DNA from: a virus
IMG/VR virus record: IMGVR_UViG_3300034072_001440
Coordinates: 1 to 49,086 of that record
Strand: one strand, 5' to 3'
Length of the DNA stretch: 49,086 bases
The notes under the pieces were generated by a model that saw only the letters and a program-made list of their open reading frames with translations, was not told where the DNA came from and searched no databases. The translations under genes and the position numbers were made by a program. Shown here piece by piece: positions 8,729 to 16,254 of this stretch; position 1 is the first letter of the stretch; each line of letters opens with the position of its first letter.

Positions 8729-8757
8729 TTGCCGACTGACCTAGCAGACTTTGTAGA
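8729..8757 (+). promoter_or_regulatory. Weak sigma-70-like promoter candidate behind the capsid terminator
   Basis: TTGCCG (8729-8734) and TGTAGA (8752-8757) are spaced by 17 bases in the 149-base gap between the capsid gene and the next gene. Both boxes match the consensus only partly. The argument for a promoter is mostly that the strong terminator just upstream would otherwise silence the genes that follow. Confidence 0.25.
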
Positions 8758-8793
8758 GACGGCATCGGAAGTGCTACAACACGAGGAATTACC

Positions 8794-9294
8794 ATGGCTT
8801 CGACTACTTTTTCCGGTCCAGTTACTTCCACCAACGGTTTTGTTGGCAATGTGACCGGAGCAGTCACTGCAACTACACCGGTAAACGCGACCGCTTCTAC
8901 GCTTACCGTGACCCAGGCCACGCATGGCGGGCGTGCAACCACTTTGAACCGCGCTGCAGGTATCGCTGTTACGCTGCCCGCCGCGAGCGGAAGTGGAACC
9001 GTTTATGAATTTGTGATTGGTACCACCATCACCAGCAACACGACGACCATCAAGGTCGCTAATTCCAGCGACACCATGACTGGCTCGGCTTATGTGATCT
9101 CGGACAACTCTGCTGCGGTTCTTGGGTACAAGACCGGCGCTTCGGATGACACCGTGACCCTCAACGGAGGCACCCTTGGCGGCTTGAAAGGGGACACCGT
9201 TCGTCTGGTTGACGTTGCGGCCAATCTGTACGCCGTGCAGGTCTTCTCCCAGGCTACTGGAACTGAAGCCACGCCGTTTAGCGCGACCGTTTAA
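8794..9294 (+). CDS. Probable virion structural protein, beta-rich
   Basis: This 166-residue Thr/Ser/Ala/Val-rich protein begins with a fibre-like stretch (STTFSGPVTSTNGFVG and NVTGAVTATTPV). The rest looks like a beta-sandwich domain in which LNRAAGIAVTLPAASGSG is a recognisable block seen in many phage head-fibre or coat-associated proteins. It is the first gene after the capsid terminator, with GAGGAATTACC before the ATG. A head decoration or head-fibre role is inferred. Confidence 0.7.
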   Translation: MASTTFSGPVTSTNGFVGNVTGAVTATTPVNATASTLTVTQATHGGRATTLNRAAGIAVTLPAASGSGTVYEFVIGTTITSNTTTIKVANSSDTMTGSAYVISDNSAAVLGYKTGASDDTVTLNGGTLGGLKGDTVRLVDVAANLYAVQVFSQATGTEATPFSATV

Positions 9295-9305
9295 GGAGGC
9301 TCACT

Positions 9306-9608
9306 ATGAGCTTCGCTAGCGACATCCAGGCCGTTCGCAAAACGGCCACTGGAGATGCTGTAAACGGGCGAACACGCTTGGCCGGCGTCTACTTCACCCA
9401 CACCGCAACCCCCGCGACCATTACGCTCAGGAGCGGAGGGTCTGGCGGAACCACAAAATTTGCCATCACCAGCCCGGCTGCAGCCGGGTCTCAGGATATG
9501 ATCATTCCTGACAACGGCATTTTGTTTGAAGACGGGATCCACATCACACTCAGCAGTGCCGAGATCACTACGGTTACCCTGTTGTTTGTGGGTGGCGCAG
9601 CGGCATAG
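9306..9608 (+). CDS. Small beta-rich structural protein, unknown function
   Basis: This 100-residue protein has a strong ribosome binding site (AAGGAGG) just before the ATG. It is Thr/Ala/Gly-rich with alternating strands (ATITLRSGGSGGTTKFAI ... ITTVTLLFVGG) and no membrane helix. Similar small proteins accompany head-tail genes in other podoviruses. I cannot give a function. Confidence 0.68.
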   Translation: MSFASDIQAVRKTATGDAVNGRTRLAGVYFTHTATPATITLRSGGSGGTTKFAITSPAAAGSQDMIIPDNGILFEDGIHITLSSAEITTVTLLFVGGAAA

Positions 9609-9616
9609 GGGGTTTC

Positions 9617-9904
9617 ATGGCTCGTTCTCGGGGCATGGGAATCAAAACCTCAGTGAAGTCAGGCAATTTCAGGGCCACAAAGTCCGGAGCAGGCATGACA
9701 AAAAAAGGCGTTGCAGCCTATCGTCGTGCAAATCCTGGCAGCAAACTCCAGACCGCCGTCACGGAAGACAACCCAACCGGAACCCGTGCGAAACGACGCA
9801 AGTCGTTTTGTGCGCGTTCTGCCGGGCAAATGAAACAGTTTCCAGCGGCAGCCAACGACCCTAACAGTCGTCTTCGGCAGGCCAGAAAACGATGGAAATG
9901 TTAA
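9617..9904 (+). CDS. Small basic protein, DUF6321-like
   Basis: This 95-residue, strongly basic protein carries KKGVAAYRRANPGSKLQTAV and RRKSFCARSAGQM, which I recognise as the signature of the DUF6321-type phage proteins. The N-terminus MARSRGMG shares the RGMG motif with the next basic proteins. Two Cys residues remain near the C-terminus. High positive charge suggests DNA or RNA contact, perhaps inside the head; the real function is unknown. Confidence 0.72.
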   Translation: MARSRGMGIKTSVKSGNFRATKSGAGMTKKGVAAYRRANPGSKLQTAVTEDNPTGTRAKRRKSFCARSAGQMKQFPAAANDPNSRLRQARKRWKC

Positions 9905-9907
9905 GCC

Positions 9908-10150
9908 ATGGAACTGATGATCTGGAACGTCGTTTTGACCGCGCTGGTTGCGATGATGGGTTTTATGTTTAAGGAGAAAGTGTCTGAACTGGGGCGCATA
10001 GGGGTCTTGTTAAACAAGACCCGGGAAGAAATGGCCCGAGACCACATTACACGCGCGGAAGTAAAAGCGGACATGGAGCGGTTGGTAGAACATGTCGACA
10101 ATCGCTTCAATCGCCTTGAGGTCAAGTTAGACGAGATAAGGAACAAGTAA
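9908..10150 (+). CDS. Small membrane-anchored coiled-coil protein
   Basis: This 80-residue protein has one hydrophobic segment (IWNVVLTALVAMMGFMF, residues 5-21) followed by a charged helix with coiled-coil spacing to the end. The shape resembles many small phage proteins next to head-tail genes. A lysis-accessory or spanin-like role is conceivable from topology, but no lipobox or partner gene is visible here and true lysis genes are at 46 kb. Its stop overlaps the next ATG by one base (TAATG). Confidence 0.65.
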   Translation: MELMIWNVVLTALVAMMGFMFKEKVSELGRIGVLLNKTREEMARDHITRAEVKADMERLVEHVDNRFNRLEVKLDEIRNK

Positions 10151-10515
10151 TGAAAAAGTCTGCGAAAGGCCAGCGCGGAATGGGCGCAGCCACTCAAGGC
10201 GGCGGATGCTGCATGCCCGCGGTGCGGAAGTATGCGGAAGGAAGCCCCAAGGAAGGCGTTACCAAGGACATGTTGCCTTGGATGAGCAAGGAACTGGGTA
10301 AAAAGCCTAATAGTTCCGCTGAAGGCGTTACCAAGGACATGTTGCCTTGGATGAGCAAGGAAATTATTGGGAAGAAGCCTAATAGTTCCGCTGAAGGCGT
10401 TACCAAGGACATGCTGCCTTGGATGACTAGAGAGATCAAAAACACCAAGGTGAAGACCACGAAGAAAAAACCTCGTCGTCTTCCCTTTGAACCAATGGTT
10501 CCTGGAAGGAGATAA
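10150..10515 (+). CDS. Basic protein with three copies of a 23/24-residue repeat
   Basis: This 121-residue protein has a Gly/Cys-rich N-terminus (GQRGMGAATQGGGCC), three near-identical copies of EGVTKDMLPWMSKE joined by GKKPNSSA linkers, and a Lys/Arg-rich tail. The repeats are almost identical at DNA level too, so the duplication is recent or kept uniform. Each unit is amphipathic with a conserved MLPWM core, which could bind a symmetric or repeated partner such as a ring or capsid. The family is not one I can name. Confidence 0.68.
   Translation: MKKSAKGQRGMGAATQGGGCCMPAVRKYAEGSPKEGVTKDMLPWMSKELGKKPNSSAEGVTKDMLPWMSKEIIGKKPNSSAEGVTKDMLPWMTREIKNTKVKTTKKKPRRLPFEPMVPGRR
10252..10434 (+). repeat. 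In-frame 69/72-bp tandem repeat
   Basis: GAAGGCGTTACCAAGGACAT begins copies at 10252, 10321 and 10393, giving periods of 69 and 72 bases. The one-codon difference is an extra Ile in the second spacer. All three copies remain in frame. The third copy diverges after its MLPWM core (TRE instead of SKE). Confidence 0.95.
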
Positions 10516-10517
10516 AC

Positions 10518-10703
10518 ATGGCACGAGGAATGGGATGCGCCATTCGTGGCGGCGGCAAGGCTAAGATGATCAAGGCGACCAGCAAGAAAACTGGCCCGAT
10601 CATGATGCGAAAAGGCGGCTATGCCTGCAAGGCTGGAGGCGGCATGATGGTCAGCCCTCGTAAACGCATGGCCATGGGCATGAAAAAAGGCGGGATGTGC
10701 TAA
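10518..10703 (+). CDS. Small Gly/Met/Lys/Cys-rich protein
   Basis: This 61-residue protein is about one third Gly and Met with many Lys and three Cys (MARGMGCAIRGGGKAKM at the start, MGMKKGGMC at the end). The RGMG and GGG motifs link it to the two preceding basic proteins. GGAGATAAAC precedes the ATG. The composition suggests an intrinsically disordered nucleic-acid-binding peptide; function is unknown. It is unlikely to be chance: the frame is compact, spaced 2 bases after one gene and touching the next. Confidence 0.65.
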   Translation: MARGMGCAIRGGGKAKMIKATSKKTGPIMMRKGGYACKAGGGMMVSPRKRMAMGMKKGGMC

Positions 10704-11372
10704 ATGGCGACCTCTGGGACGACCGATTTCACGCTTCAGATCGACGACATTGTCGAGGAAGCGTTTGAGCGCTGTGGAATGCGGGTAACCAATGGCTACC
10801 AGCTCAACTCCGCTCGTCGGTCTCTCAACCTCATCTTCCTTGATTGGGCCAATCGAGGCCTCAATTTATGGACCATTGAGCAAGCCACGTATGCCTTGAG
10901 CCAAGGAACTAACGAAATCACCTTGGCAAACGACACGGTAAACGTATTGTCGGCGGTTATTAGGGATTCTTCGACGTCCCCTTCCTCCGATATTACGATT
11001 GACCGTATCGGACGCGAGGAATACCTCAACATTCCGGACAAAACCACCCAAGCAAGGCCCGCGCAGTACTATGTGCAGCGCGCAAACACCTTCAAAGTGT
11101 TCCTGTACCCCGCCTCCAGCGCAAGCACCTACACGTTTGTATACTATAGGATACGCAGGATCCAAGATGCAGGGGTGTATACCAACACTTCTGACGTCAA
11201 TTTCAGGTTTTTGCCGTGCTTGGTGTCCGGATTGTCCTATCAACTTGCCCTCAAGTACGCTCCTGAGCGGGTTGAAGCCCTCAAAGCGTATTACGAAGAG
11301 GACTTCAAACGCGCAGCAGACGAGGATCGAGACACCGCAAGCCTACACTTGGTGCCTGACATGGGGGTCTAG
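10704..11372 (+). CDS. Head-tail connector protein, P22 gp4-like adaptor
   Basis: This 222-residue protein starts immediately after the preceding stop. The N-terminal part (IDDIVEEAFERCGM ... ARRSLNLIFLDWANRGLNLW) is the helical pattern seen in P22 gp4-type tail accessory factors of podoviruses. A beta-rich middle follows, then a helical C-terminal region (LALKYAPERVEALKAYYEEDF). These proteins bind under the portal and stabilise packaged DNA. Position right before two further adaptors supports the role. Confidence 0.75.
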   Translation: MATSGTTDFTLQIDDIVEEAFERCGMRVTNGYQLNSARRSLNLIFLDWANRGLNLWTIEQATYALSQGTNEITLANDTVNVLSAVIRDSSTSPSSDITIDRIGREEYLNIPDKTTQARPAQYYVQRANTFKVFLYPASSASTYTFVYYRIRRIQDAGVYTNTSDVNFRFLPCLVSGLSYQLALKYAPERVEALKAYYEEDFKRAADEDRDTASLHLVPDMGV

Positions 11373-11722
11373 TGGCTTACGCAACCGGAAAATTCTCGTA
11401 TGGCCTGTGTGATTACTGCGGACAACGCTATCCGTACAACGTTTTGCGGAAAAATTGGCGCGGATTCAAGGTTTGTCCGGAAGATTACGAGCCAAAAGAG
11501 CCCCAACTCGAGCCGCTGAAGTATCGAGGGGACGCAATCGCCCTTTACCAGCCGCGTCCAGACCGCATTGAACCGGTCACAGTGTACGTTGGAACGCCCG
11601 GCGACTCGCTTTTCCAGAGTGTCGGGAGCGCGTACAACGGAAACAACATGCAGCCCCTTGCTGAAGCGCAGCCTATCGCGGCCCGAGGGTCTGTTGGAAC
11701 AATCACGGTGGTGATTTCATGA
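11372..11722 (+). CDS. Connector-region protein with a zinc-ribbon-like motif
   Basis: Start is GTG at 11372, sharing one base with the preceding stop. In 116 residues it has CDYCG (C13, C16), then C35-P-E-D, a knuckle that resembles a treble-clef or zinc-ribbon half with an Asp or other residue as fourth ligand. The text LRKNWRGFKVCPEDYEPKEP is characteristic of small proteins coded between connector genes in podoviruses. Metal-stabilised adaptor is an inference. Confidence 0.7.
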   Translation: MAYATGKFSYGLCDYCGQRYPYNVLRKNWRGFKVCPEDYEPKEPQLEPLKYRGDAIALYQPRPDRIEPVTVYVGTPGDSLFQSVGSAYNGNNMQPLAEAQPIAARGSVGTITVVIS

Positions 11723-12375
11723 CCTATGACGAGCTTGTAACCAACGTCAGGAACTACACTGAGGTCGATGCGAACGTTTTCACCAACGCGGTCGTGAATA
11801 CGTTCATCACTTTTTCCGAAAACCGCATCCTGCGGGACATTGATCTGGATGTTTTTAAGGTCGAAGTGACTGGAAACCTGACTTCCGGAAACAAGTTCCT
11901 GTCTACTCCGTCAGATATCCTGACCCATCGCTACCTGATGGTAACGAACGGCAACGATCAAGTATTCCTTGACTATAGAGACACCTCTTTCATGAAGGAA
12001 TACTGGCCGAACGGGGCCAGTACCGGGACTCCTAAGTACTACAGCACCTGGGATCAGAACACTTTTTACGTAGCTCCGACCCCCAACACTGGTTTTACCG
12101 TAGAATTGGGGTACATTTCGCGTCCCGCGCAGCTTTCTTCGACTAATCCGACCACTTGGATTAGCACGAACGCTCCGGAAGCCCTTTTCTACGCTTGTTT
12201 GGTGCAGGCGTACAGTTACACCAAGGGCCCTAGAGAAATGCTGGAGTTTTTTGAGAAGAGTTATACCCAAGCGCTACAGGGCCTTGGCCTTGAGCAGCAG
12301 GGACGTCGTCGACGCGACGAATACAGAGACGGAATGACCCGTCTCTATCTTAAGAGTGATAGTCCAGGACCATAA
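11719..12375 (+). CDS. Phage adaptor protein of the connector
   Basis: This 218-residue protein overlaps the previous gene by 4 bases (ATGA). It opens with MTYDELVTNVRNYTEVD and has helices followed by a beta region (YYSTWDQNTFYVAPTPNTG, VELGYISRPAQLS), then a helical end (EALFYACLVQAYSYTKGPREM). This is the arrangement of phage adaptor proteins that link portal and tail in podoviruses. No enzymatic motif is visible. Confidence 0.72.
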   Translation: MTYDELVTNVRNYTEVDANVFTNAVVNTFITFSENRILRDIDLDVFKVEVTGNLTSGNKFLSTPSDILTHRYLMVTNGNDQVFLDYRDTSFMKEYWPNGASTGTPKYYSTWDQNTFYVAPTPNTGFTVELGYISRPAQLSSTNPTTWISTNAPEALFYACLVQAYSYTKGPREMLEFFEKSYTQALQGLGLEQQGRRRRDEYRDGMTRLYLKSDSPGP

Positions 12376-12390
12376 TCGGAGGGGGAAACC

Positions 12391-12684
12391 GTGATTGGCG
12401 AATCATCTAGCGTTTTGGTAGGAACTGCATCGGTCGTAACGACCAATGGCCGTGATTTGAATGCCGAGGAGCTTGCCAACATGGCGTTGGATCGAATTAT
12501 CAGCATCTCACAAGAGGCTCCAATGCCTTTGCGAGAACAGGCTCTTGCATTCAAGGACAAGTTACGCGCAATCCTCTTGTTTTATATGAAGCGATCTGCC
12601 CATTCGGAGAGAATTGCAGTTTCAAACCTTCTTCGCAAAGAAGGATTTACACAAATTGCCGACAGAATAGTCGACATCGAATAG
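12391..12684 (+). CDS. Conserved small helical phage protein
   Basis: Start is GTG with a very strong ribosome binding site (CGGAGGGGGAAACC). The 97-residue product has a mostly helical core (ELANMALDRIISISQEAP, LREQALAFKDKLRAILLFY, LLRKEGFTQIADRIVDI). It matches a family of small proteins I have seen in many tailed phage head-tail clusters, always unnamed. No DNA-binding or catalytic motif is evident. A structural or chaperone role cannot be separated from an accessory one. Confidence 0.7.
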   Translation: MIGESSSVLVGTASVVTTNGRDLNAEELANMALDRIISISQEAPMPLREQALAFKDKLRAILLFYMKRSAHSERIAVSNLLRKEGFTQIADRIVDIE

Positions 12685-12694
12685 GAGAACCCAG

Positions 12695-13147
12695 ATGGGA
12701 TCAGTCGCAAACGCAATGTGCACGTCCTTCAAGGTCGAGTTAATGACCGCGACGCACAATTTCACAGCCTCTACCGGAAATGCCTTCAAGATCGCACTTA
12801 TCAAGGCCTCCCCGACGGGGGACTATGGGGCGGGAACCACAAACTACTCTGACTTGACCGGTGCCTCTGACGAAACATCTGGCACGGGGTACACTGCAGG
12901 GGGTGTTGCGCTTACGAATGTCACCCCAACCTCATCTAGCACTACCGCTTACACGGATTTTAGTAACGATCCTACGTGGACATCGGCTACTTTTAGTGCA
13001 GACGGAGCTTTGATCTATAACACTTCGTCGAGTAATCGAGCGGTATGCGTTCTCACGTTTAGTGGGACAAAAACCGTGACCTCTGGAAGCTTTGTTATCC
13101 AGTTTCCAAGCCCCAACGCCACTGATGCCCTTATTCGGATTGCTTGA
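12695..13147 (+). CDS. Virion structural protein, beta-sandwich
   Basis: This 150-residue protein contains blocks (ANAMCTSFKVELMTATHNFT, FKIALIKASPTGDYGA, GTGYTAGGVALTNVTP, GALIYNTSSSNRAVCVL) conserved in a widespread group of phage structural proteins found near tail and fibre genes. It is all-beta in appearance and has AGGAG before the ATG. A tail-tip or fibre-attachment function is likely from neighbours. Confidence 0.73.
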   Translation: MGSVANAMCTSFKVELMTATHNFTASTGNAFKIALIKASPTGDYGAGTTNYSDLTGASDETSGTGYTAGGVALTNVTPTSSSTTAYTDFSNDPTWTSATFSADGALIYNTSSSNRAVCVLTFSGTKTVTSGSFVIQFPSPNATDALIRIA

Positions 13148-13201
13148 ACCCCTACGAATAGCTCATAGGGGGCATTGACCACGTAATAGAGGGTAACCGT
13201 A

Positions 13202-14683
13202 ATGGCGACAATTGTAACAAGGGCTGGAAAAGGTTCCCCTCTTACTCACAACGAGGTTGACAGTAACTTTACCAACCTCAACACAGACAAAGTTGAGCTT
13301 GTAGGCACGTCTCCCGTGTCGATAAGCGTTAACACCGCATCAACTCCCGCCCTGACAATTACACAGACCGGCACTGGTCATGCCCTTTTAATAGAGGACG
13401 ATACCAGCCCTGATTCAACTCCGGTTGTTTTCAGTAATGAAGGCTCTCTTGTTATTGGGGCAACTACAGCTCCGACTGGCCAGACACTGACTGTCACAAA
13501 AAACCTGACTGGCGCAACTACTGCGTTCTCAATCAGAGCCAGAGGGCAAATTCAAAGTGACGTAACTTCGCAATCTGTTATGGTTGGCACGTTTCCGTCA
13601 ACGGAAGCGGCCTCGTTTACTCTTGCAAATCTTTATCATTTTTTAGCCGGTCAAAACACTATCGGTGCTTCTTCCACTGTGACGAACCAGTGGGGCATTT
13701 CTATTGCAAACAGTTTGACGGGGGCCACTAATAACTACGGAATCAATTCGGCTATTGCGAGCGGCACAAATCGCTGGAACTTGTGGATTTCTGGAACTGC
13801 ACCAAATTACATGGCTGGTCCTCTTGGAATTGGAGCCACTACAACAGGCGACTCGTTCCGAATTGCGGGGACCATAGATCACGCAGCTTTTTCCAATGCT
13901 CAAATTATCGACGCGACTATCGGAAGCTCAGTAACGAGCAGTTTTCGCGGGGTGATGAGTCGCCCGATTACACAAAACGCGGCGTTCACGCTTGGAAACC
14001 TTATTCATTTTTATGTGAATCCCCAGGCTAAAGGCGCAAGTTCCACAATCACGAATCAATACGGGTTCTTTGCGGAATCTACAATTACTGACGCAACAAA
14101 CAATTTTGGGTTTTATTCCAATATTGCTTCAGCCTCTGGGCGATGGAATTTTTACGCAGCCGGAACCGCGCAAAATTATTTTGCCGGCAACACTTTTGTA
14201 GGAGCGACGACTGGCGATCAAGCGCTTAATGTAAATGGCGCGGTAAGAGTCGCCAATATCACGACTGCCAACCAAACATCTGCTGGAACGATGGACTTCT
14301 CCGGCGGAAACATGAGGTTTCTTGTTTGGGGCTCGTCTGGTGTTCAGGGCGCTTTTAGTTGGTGGACTGGCCCAGGAGCATCTGGTGCATCCCAACGAAT
14401 GGCGCTTTCAGGGACTACCTTAACGCTAGGGGTGGCTGGTTCTACCACCGGAGCGCTAGCCTGCACAGGCTCCACCTCTGGAACTGTCACGGTTACCGCC
14501 GCTGCCGCTGCTGGCACTTGGACTCTTACGTTGCCTACATCTGCCGGAACCAATGGATATGTTCTCTCAACCAACGGATCTGGAGTCACATCTTGGGTCG
14601 CTCAAAGCGGAGGAGGCGGTGGCGGGGGCGGATCTTCCGTAGGGAGTGATATTTTCCTTGCAAACAGTTTTGGAGGCTTTTAA
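13202..14683 (+). CDS. Tail fibre protein 1
   Basis: This 493-residue protein begins with the fibre N-terminal motif LTHNEVDSNFTNLN (residues 14-27), common to phage fibre and spike attachment domains. A block at about 60-88 (ALLIEDDTSPDSTPVVF) is followed by two copies of a repeat domain (about 138-212 and 260-335) with TNQYGFF/NNFGFY and GTAxNYFAGN motifs. The end is a poly-Gly run and SDIFLANSFGGF. The same domains recur in the fibre gene at 19273. No S74 chaperone is visible. It probably attaches to the tail and contributes to receptor binding. Confidence 0.8.
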   Translation: MATIVTRAGKGSPLTHNEVDSNFTNLNTDKVELVGTSPVSISVNTASTPALTITQTGTGHALLIEDDTSPDSTPVVFSNEGSLVIGATTAPTGQTLTVTKNLTGATTAFSIRARGQIQSDVTSQSVMVGTFPSTEAASFTLANLYHFLAGQNTIGASSTVTNQWGISIANSLTGATNNYGINSAIASGTNRWNLWISGTAPNYMAGPLGIGATTTGDSFRIAGTIDHAAFSNAQIIDATIGSSVTSSFRGVMSRPITQNAAFTLGNLIHFYVNPQAKGASSTITNQYGFFAESTITDATNNFGFYSNIASASGRWNFYAAGTAQNYFAGNTFVGATTGDQALNVNGAVRVANITTANQTSAGTMDFSGGNMRFLVWGSSGVQGAFSWWTGPGASGASQRMALSGTTLTLGVAGSTTGALACTGSTSGTVTVTAAAAAGTWTLTLPTSAGTNGYVLSTNGSGVTSWVAQSGGGGGGGGSSVGSDIFLANSFGGF

Positions 14684-15166
14684 GTGGCAGTAACAGCAAC
14701 CCCAATTTTTACGCAGACCCCTAACGTAGGCGAGCTTAATGCTAAACTCTCGACCGCTATGACGAATACGTCAGCGTTCGATGGAACGCAGGCAACGGGC
14801 ACTGCCATGGCGCTTATTTTTACAGCAGGAGCAAATGGGTCTCGTGTAGATCAAATTACTTGTCGATATGCGTCAACTGATGGCGCTGCGGCATCTGGAA
14901 CTTCTGCTGTTTCCGTCATTCGATTTTGGATGAACAACGGATCGGCAAACACCACTGCCGGGAATAACACTTTCCTTGGAGAAGTAGCGATGGGCGCGGT
15001 GACCGTAACAGCACTAGGCACCACTGCTCTTACTGTGAATACATTGTCACTCCCAGTTGGGGGCTTGAATCTTCCTGCTGGGTACAGAATCTATGCCGGA
15101 ACTACAGTGGCTGCTGGCGGAACAAACATTGCGTTTGCTGTAAACGCCATTGGTGGCGATTACTAA
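14684..15166 (+). CDS. Fibre-module beta-structural protein
   Basis: GTG start directly at the previous stop, with TGGAGG upstream. The 160-residue product is Thr/Ala/Gly-rich and looks all-beta (ITCRYASTDGAAASG, VIRFWMNNGSANTTAG, LNLPAGYRIYAGTTVAAGG). No enzyme motif is seen. Located between two fibre-type genes, it is probably a capsid or tail fibre-associated protein. The family occurs in phages but I know no function. Confidence 0.7.
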   Translation: MAVTATPIFTQTPNVGELNAKLSTAMTNTSAFDGTQATGTAMALIFTAGANGSRVDQITCRYASTDGAAASGTSAVSVIRFWMNNGSANTTAGNNTFLGEVAMGAVTVTALGTTALTVNTLSLPVGGLNLPAGYRIYAGTTVAAGGTNIAFAVNAIGGDY

Positions 15167-15167
15167 A

Positions 15168-16253
15168 ATGCCACGTCCTCTATTTTCTGCGGCGTTTTCG
15201 TACTTATTGCCGCAGTTTATCCGTTCCAGAATTAGCCCATTAGCTAAGTCCGGATACTCGCTTGATTTTCCTAACGGACAAATTTCAGGCGGCAATAACC
15301 GTGGTCAGAATGCGGTGGACTTGCAAACGCAACGCACGACGAATAGCTCGCGGGTTGCATCCGGTACAAATTCTTTTTTGGCGGGGATCAATAACACCGC
15401 CAGCAGTACAAATATAGCGGTTATGGGGTTTAATAACGCAGGAACAGGAAATCAATCTTTTCGAGCTGGAGTTAGTAACACTGGCAGCGGGGCAAATGCG
15501 TTTACATCCGGGAGTGGGAATAATACAGTCGCGCTGATTGGTTTCTCAACCGGGACATCAAATACAAGATCAGGCACTGCATCATTCATAGCAGGTAGCG
15601 GTTGTTCTGTATCCCAGAATTCACTGAGCATAGGACTTGCCACATCTGTTTCAGGTACATCATCCGTTGGACTTGGGCGTACCCCTAATGTTTCAGCCTC
15701 CAATTCAATAGCAATGGGATATGTACACTCTACCGGAAGTGGCTCATATCTTACAATTTTGGGAGCATATAGGGGAGTTGGATTAGGTATTCAAGGTATT
15801 ACAGTATTCTCCGCAAGCGTAGAGCCTTTTGGAACTGTTTCAGGTAAAAATCAGAATTATAAACTAGTTTTAGGTCGTACTACCACTAACGCGACCACCG
15901 CAGTTTTAACATCTAACAGCACTACAACAGCGGCGGCTTCTAATTCACTAACTCTCGCAAACAACTCCGCCGTGTTTTTCTGCGGTGAAATAATTGCGAA
16001 TGTCACTGGAGGCGGAGATACCAAGCAGTGGATTATTGAGGGGGCCATTAAGCGCGGATCGAATGCTGCATCAACCGCGTTAGTTGGAACGCCCACCGTA
16101 ACCTCAAATTATGCCGATGCTGGCGCGTCTACATGGACTGTAGCAATCTCCGCAAACACGACACTTGGTTGTTTAACAATTAACGTAACCGGACAAGCCT
16201 CAACAACTATCCGCTGGGTCTGCTCTTTGAACGTGACACAGGTAGCTTTCTAA
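15168..16253 (+). CDS. YadA-head-like repeat adhesin 1
   Basis: The 361-residue product has degenerate repeats of about 14 residues with a GxxNxAxG/SxSxGxxS pattern (for example FLAGINNTASSTNIAVMGF) between residues about 60 and 200. This is the left-handed beta-roll pattern of trimeric autotransporter (YadA) head domains. A C-terminal domain with IEGAIKRGSNAAST and VTSNYADAGAS caps it and is shared with the next gene. Likely a trimeric receptor-binding fibre. ATG at 15168 is preferred; GTG (15153) or TTG (15150) in frame would overlap the previous gene. Confidence 0.78.
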   Translation: MPRPLFSAAFSYLLPQFIRSRISPLAKSGYSLDFPNGQISGGNNRGQNAVDLQTQRTTNSSRVASGTNSFLAGINNTASSTNIAVMGFNNAGTGNQSFRAGVSNTGSGANAFTSGSGNNTVALIGFSTGTSNTRSGTASFIAGSGCSVSQNSLSIGLATSVSGTSSVGLGRTPNVSASNSIAMGYVHSTGSGSYLTILGAYRGVGLGIQGITVFSASVEPFGTVSGKNQNYKLVLGRTTTNATTAVLTSNSTTTAAASNSLTLANNSAVFFCGEIIANVTGGGDTKQWIIEGAIKRGSNAASTALVGTPTVTSNYADAGASTWTVAISANTTLGCLTINVTGQASTTIRWVCSLNVTQVAF

Positions 16254-16254
16254 A

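Noticed and set aside
9908-10150. Inner-membrane spanin (Rz-like)
   Set aside because: Topology fits, but it is far from the lysis genes, very short and without an overlapping lipoprotein partner.
12391-12684. Anti-CBASS Acb2/Tad1-like protein
   Set aside because: Size and helical nature fit loosely, but none of the sequence blocks I associate with that family are present, so it is left as a conserved unknown.
13149-13171. CCCCTA...TAGGGG stem as terminator between 13147 and 13202
   Set aside because: Only 6 bp with an 11-base loop and no T-run; too weak to report as a feature.
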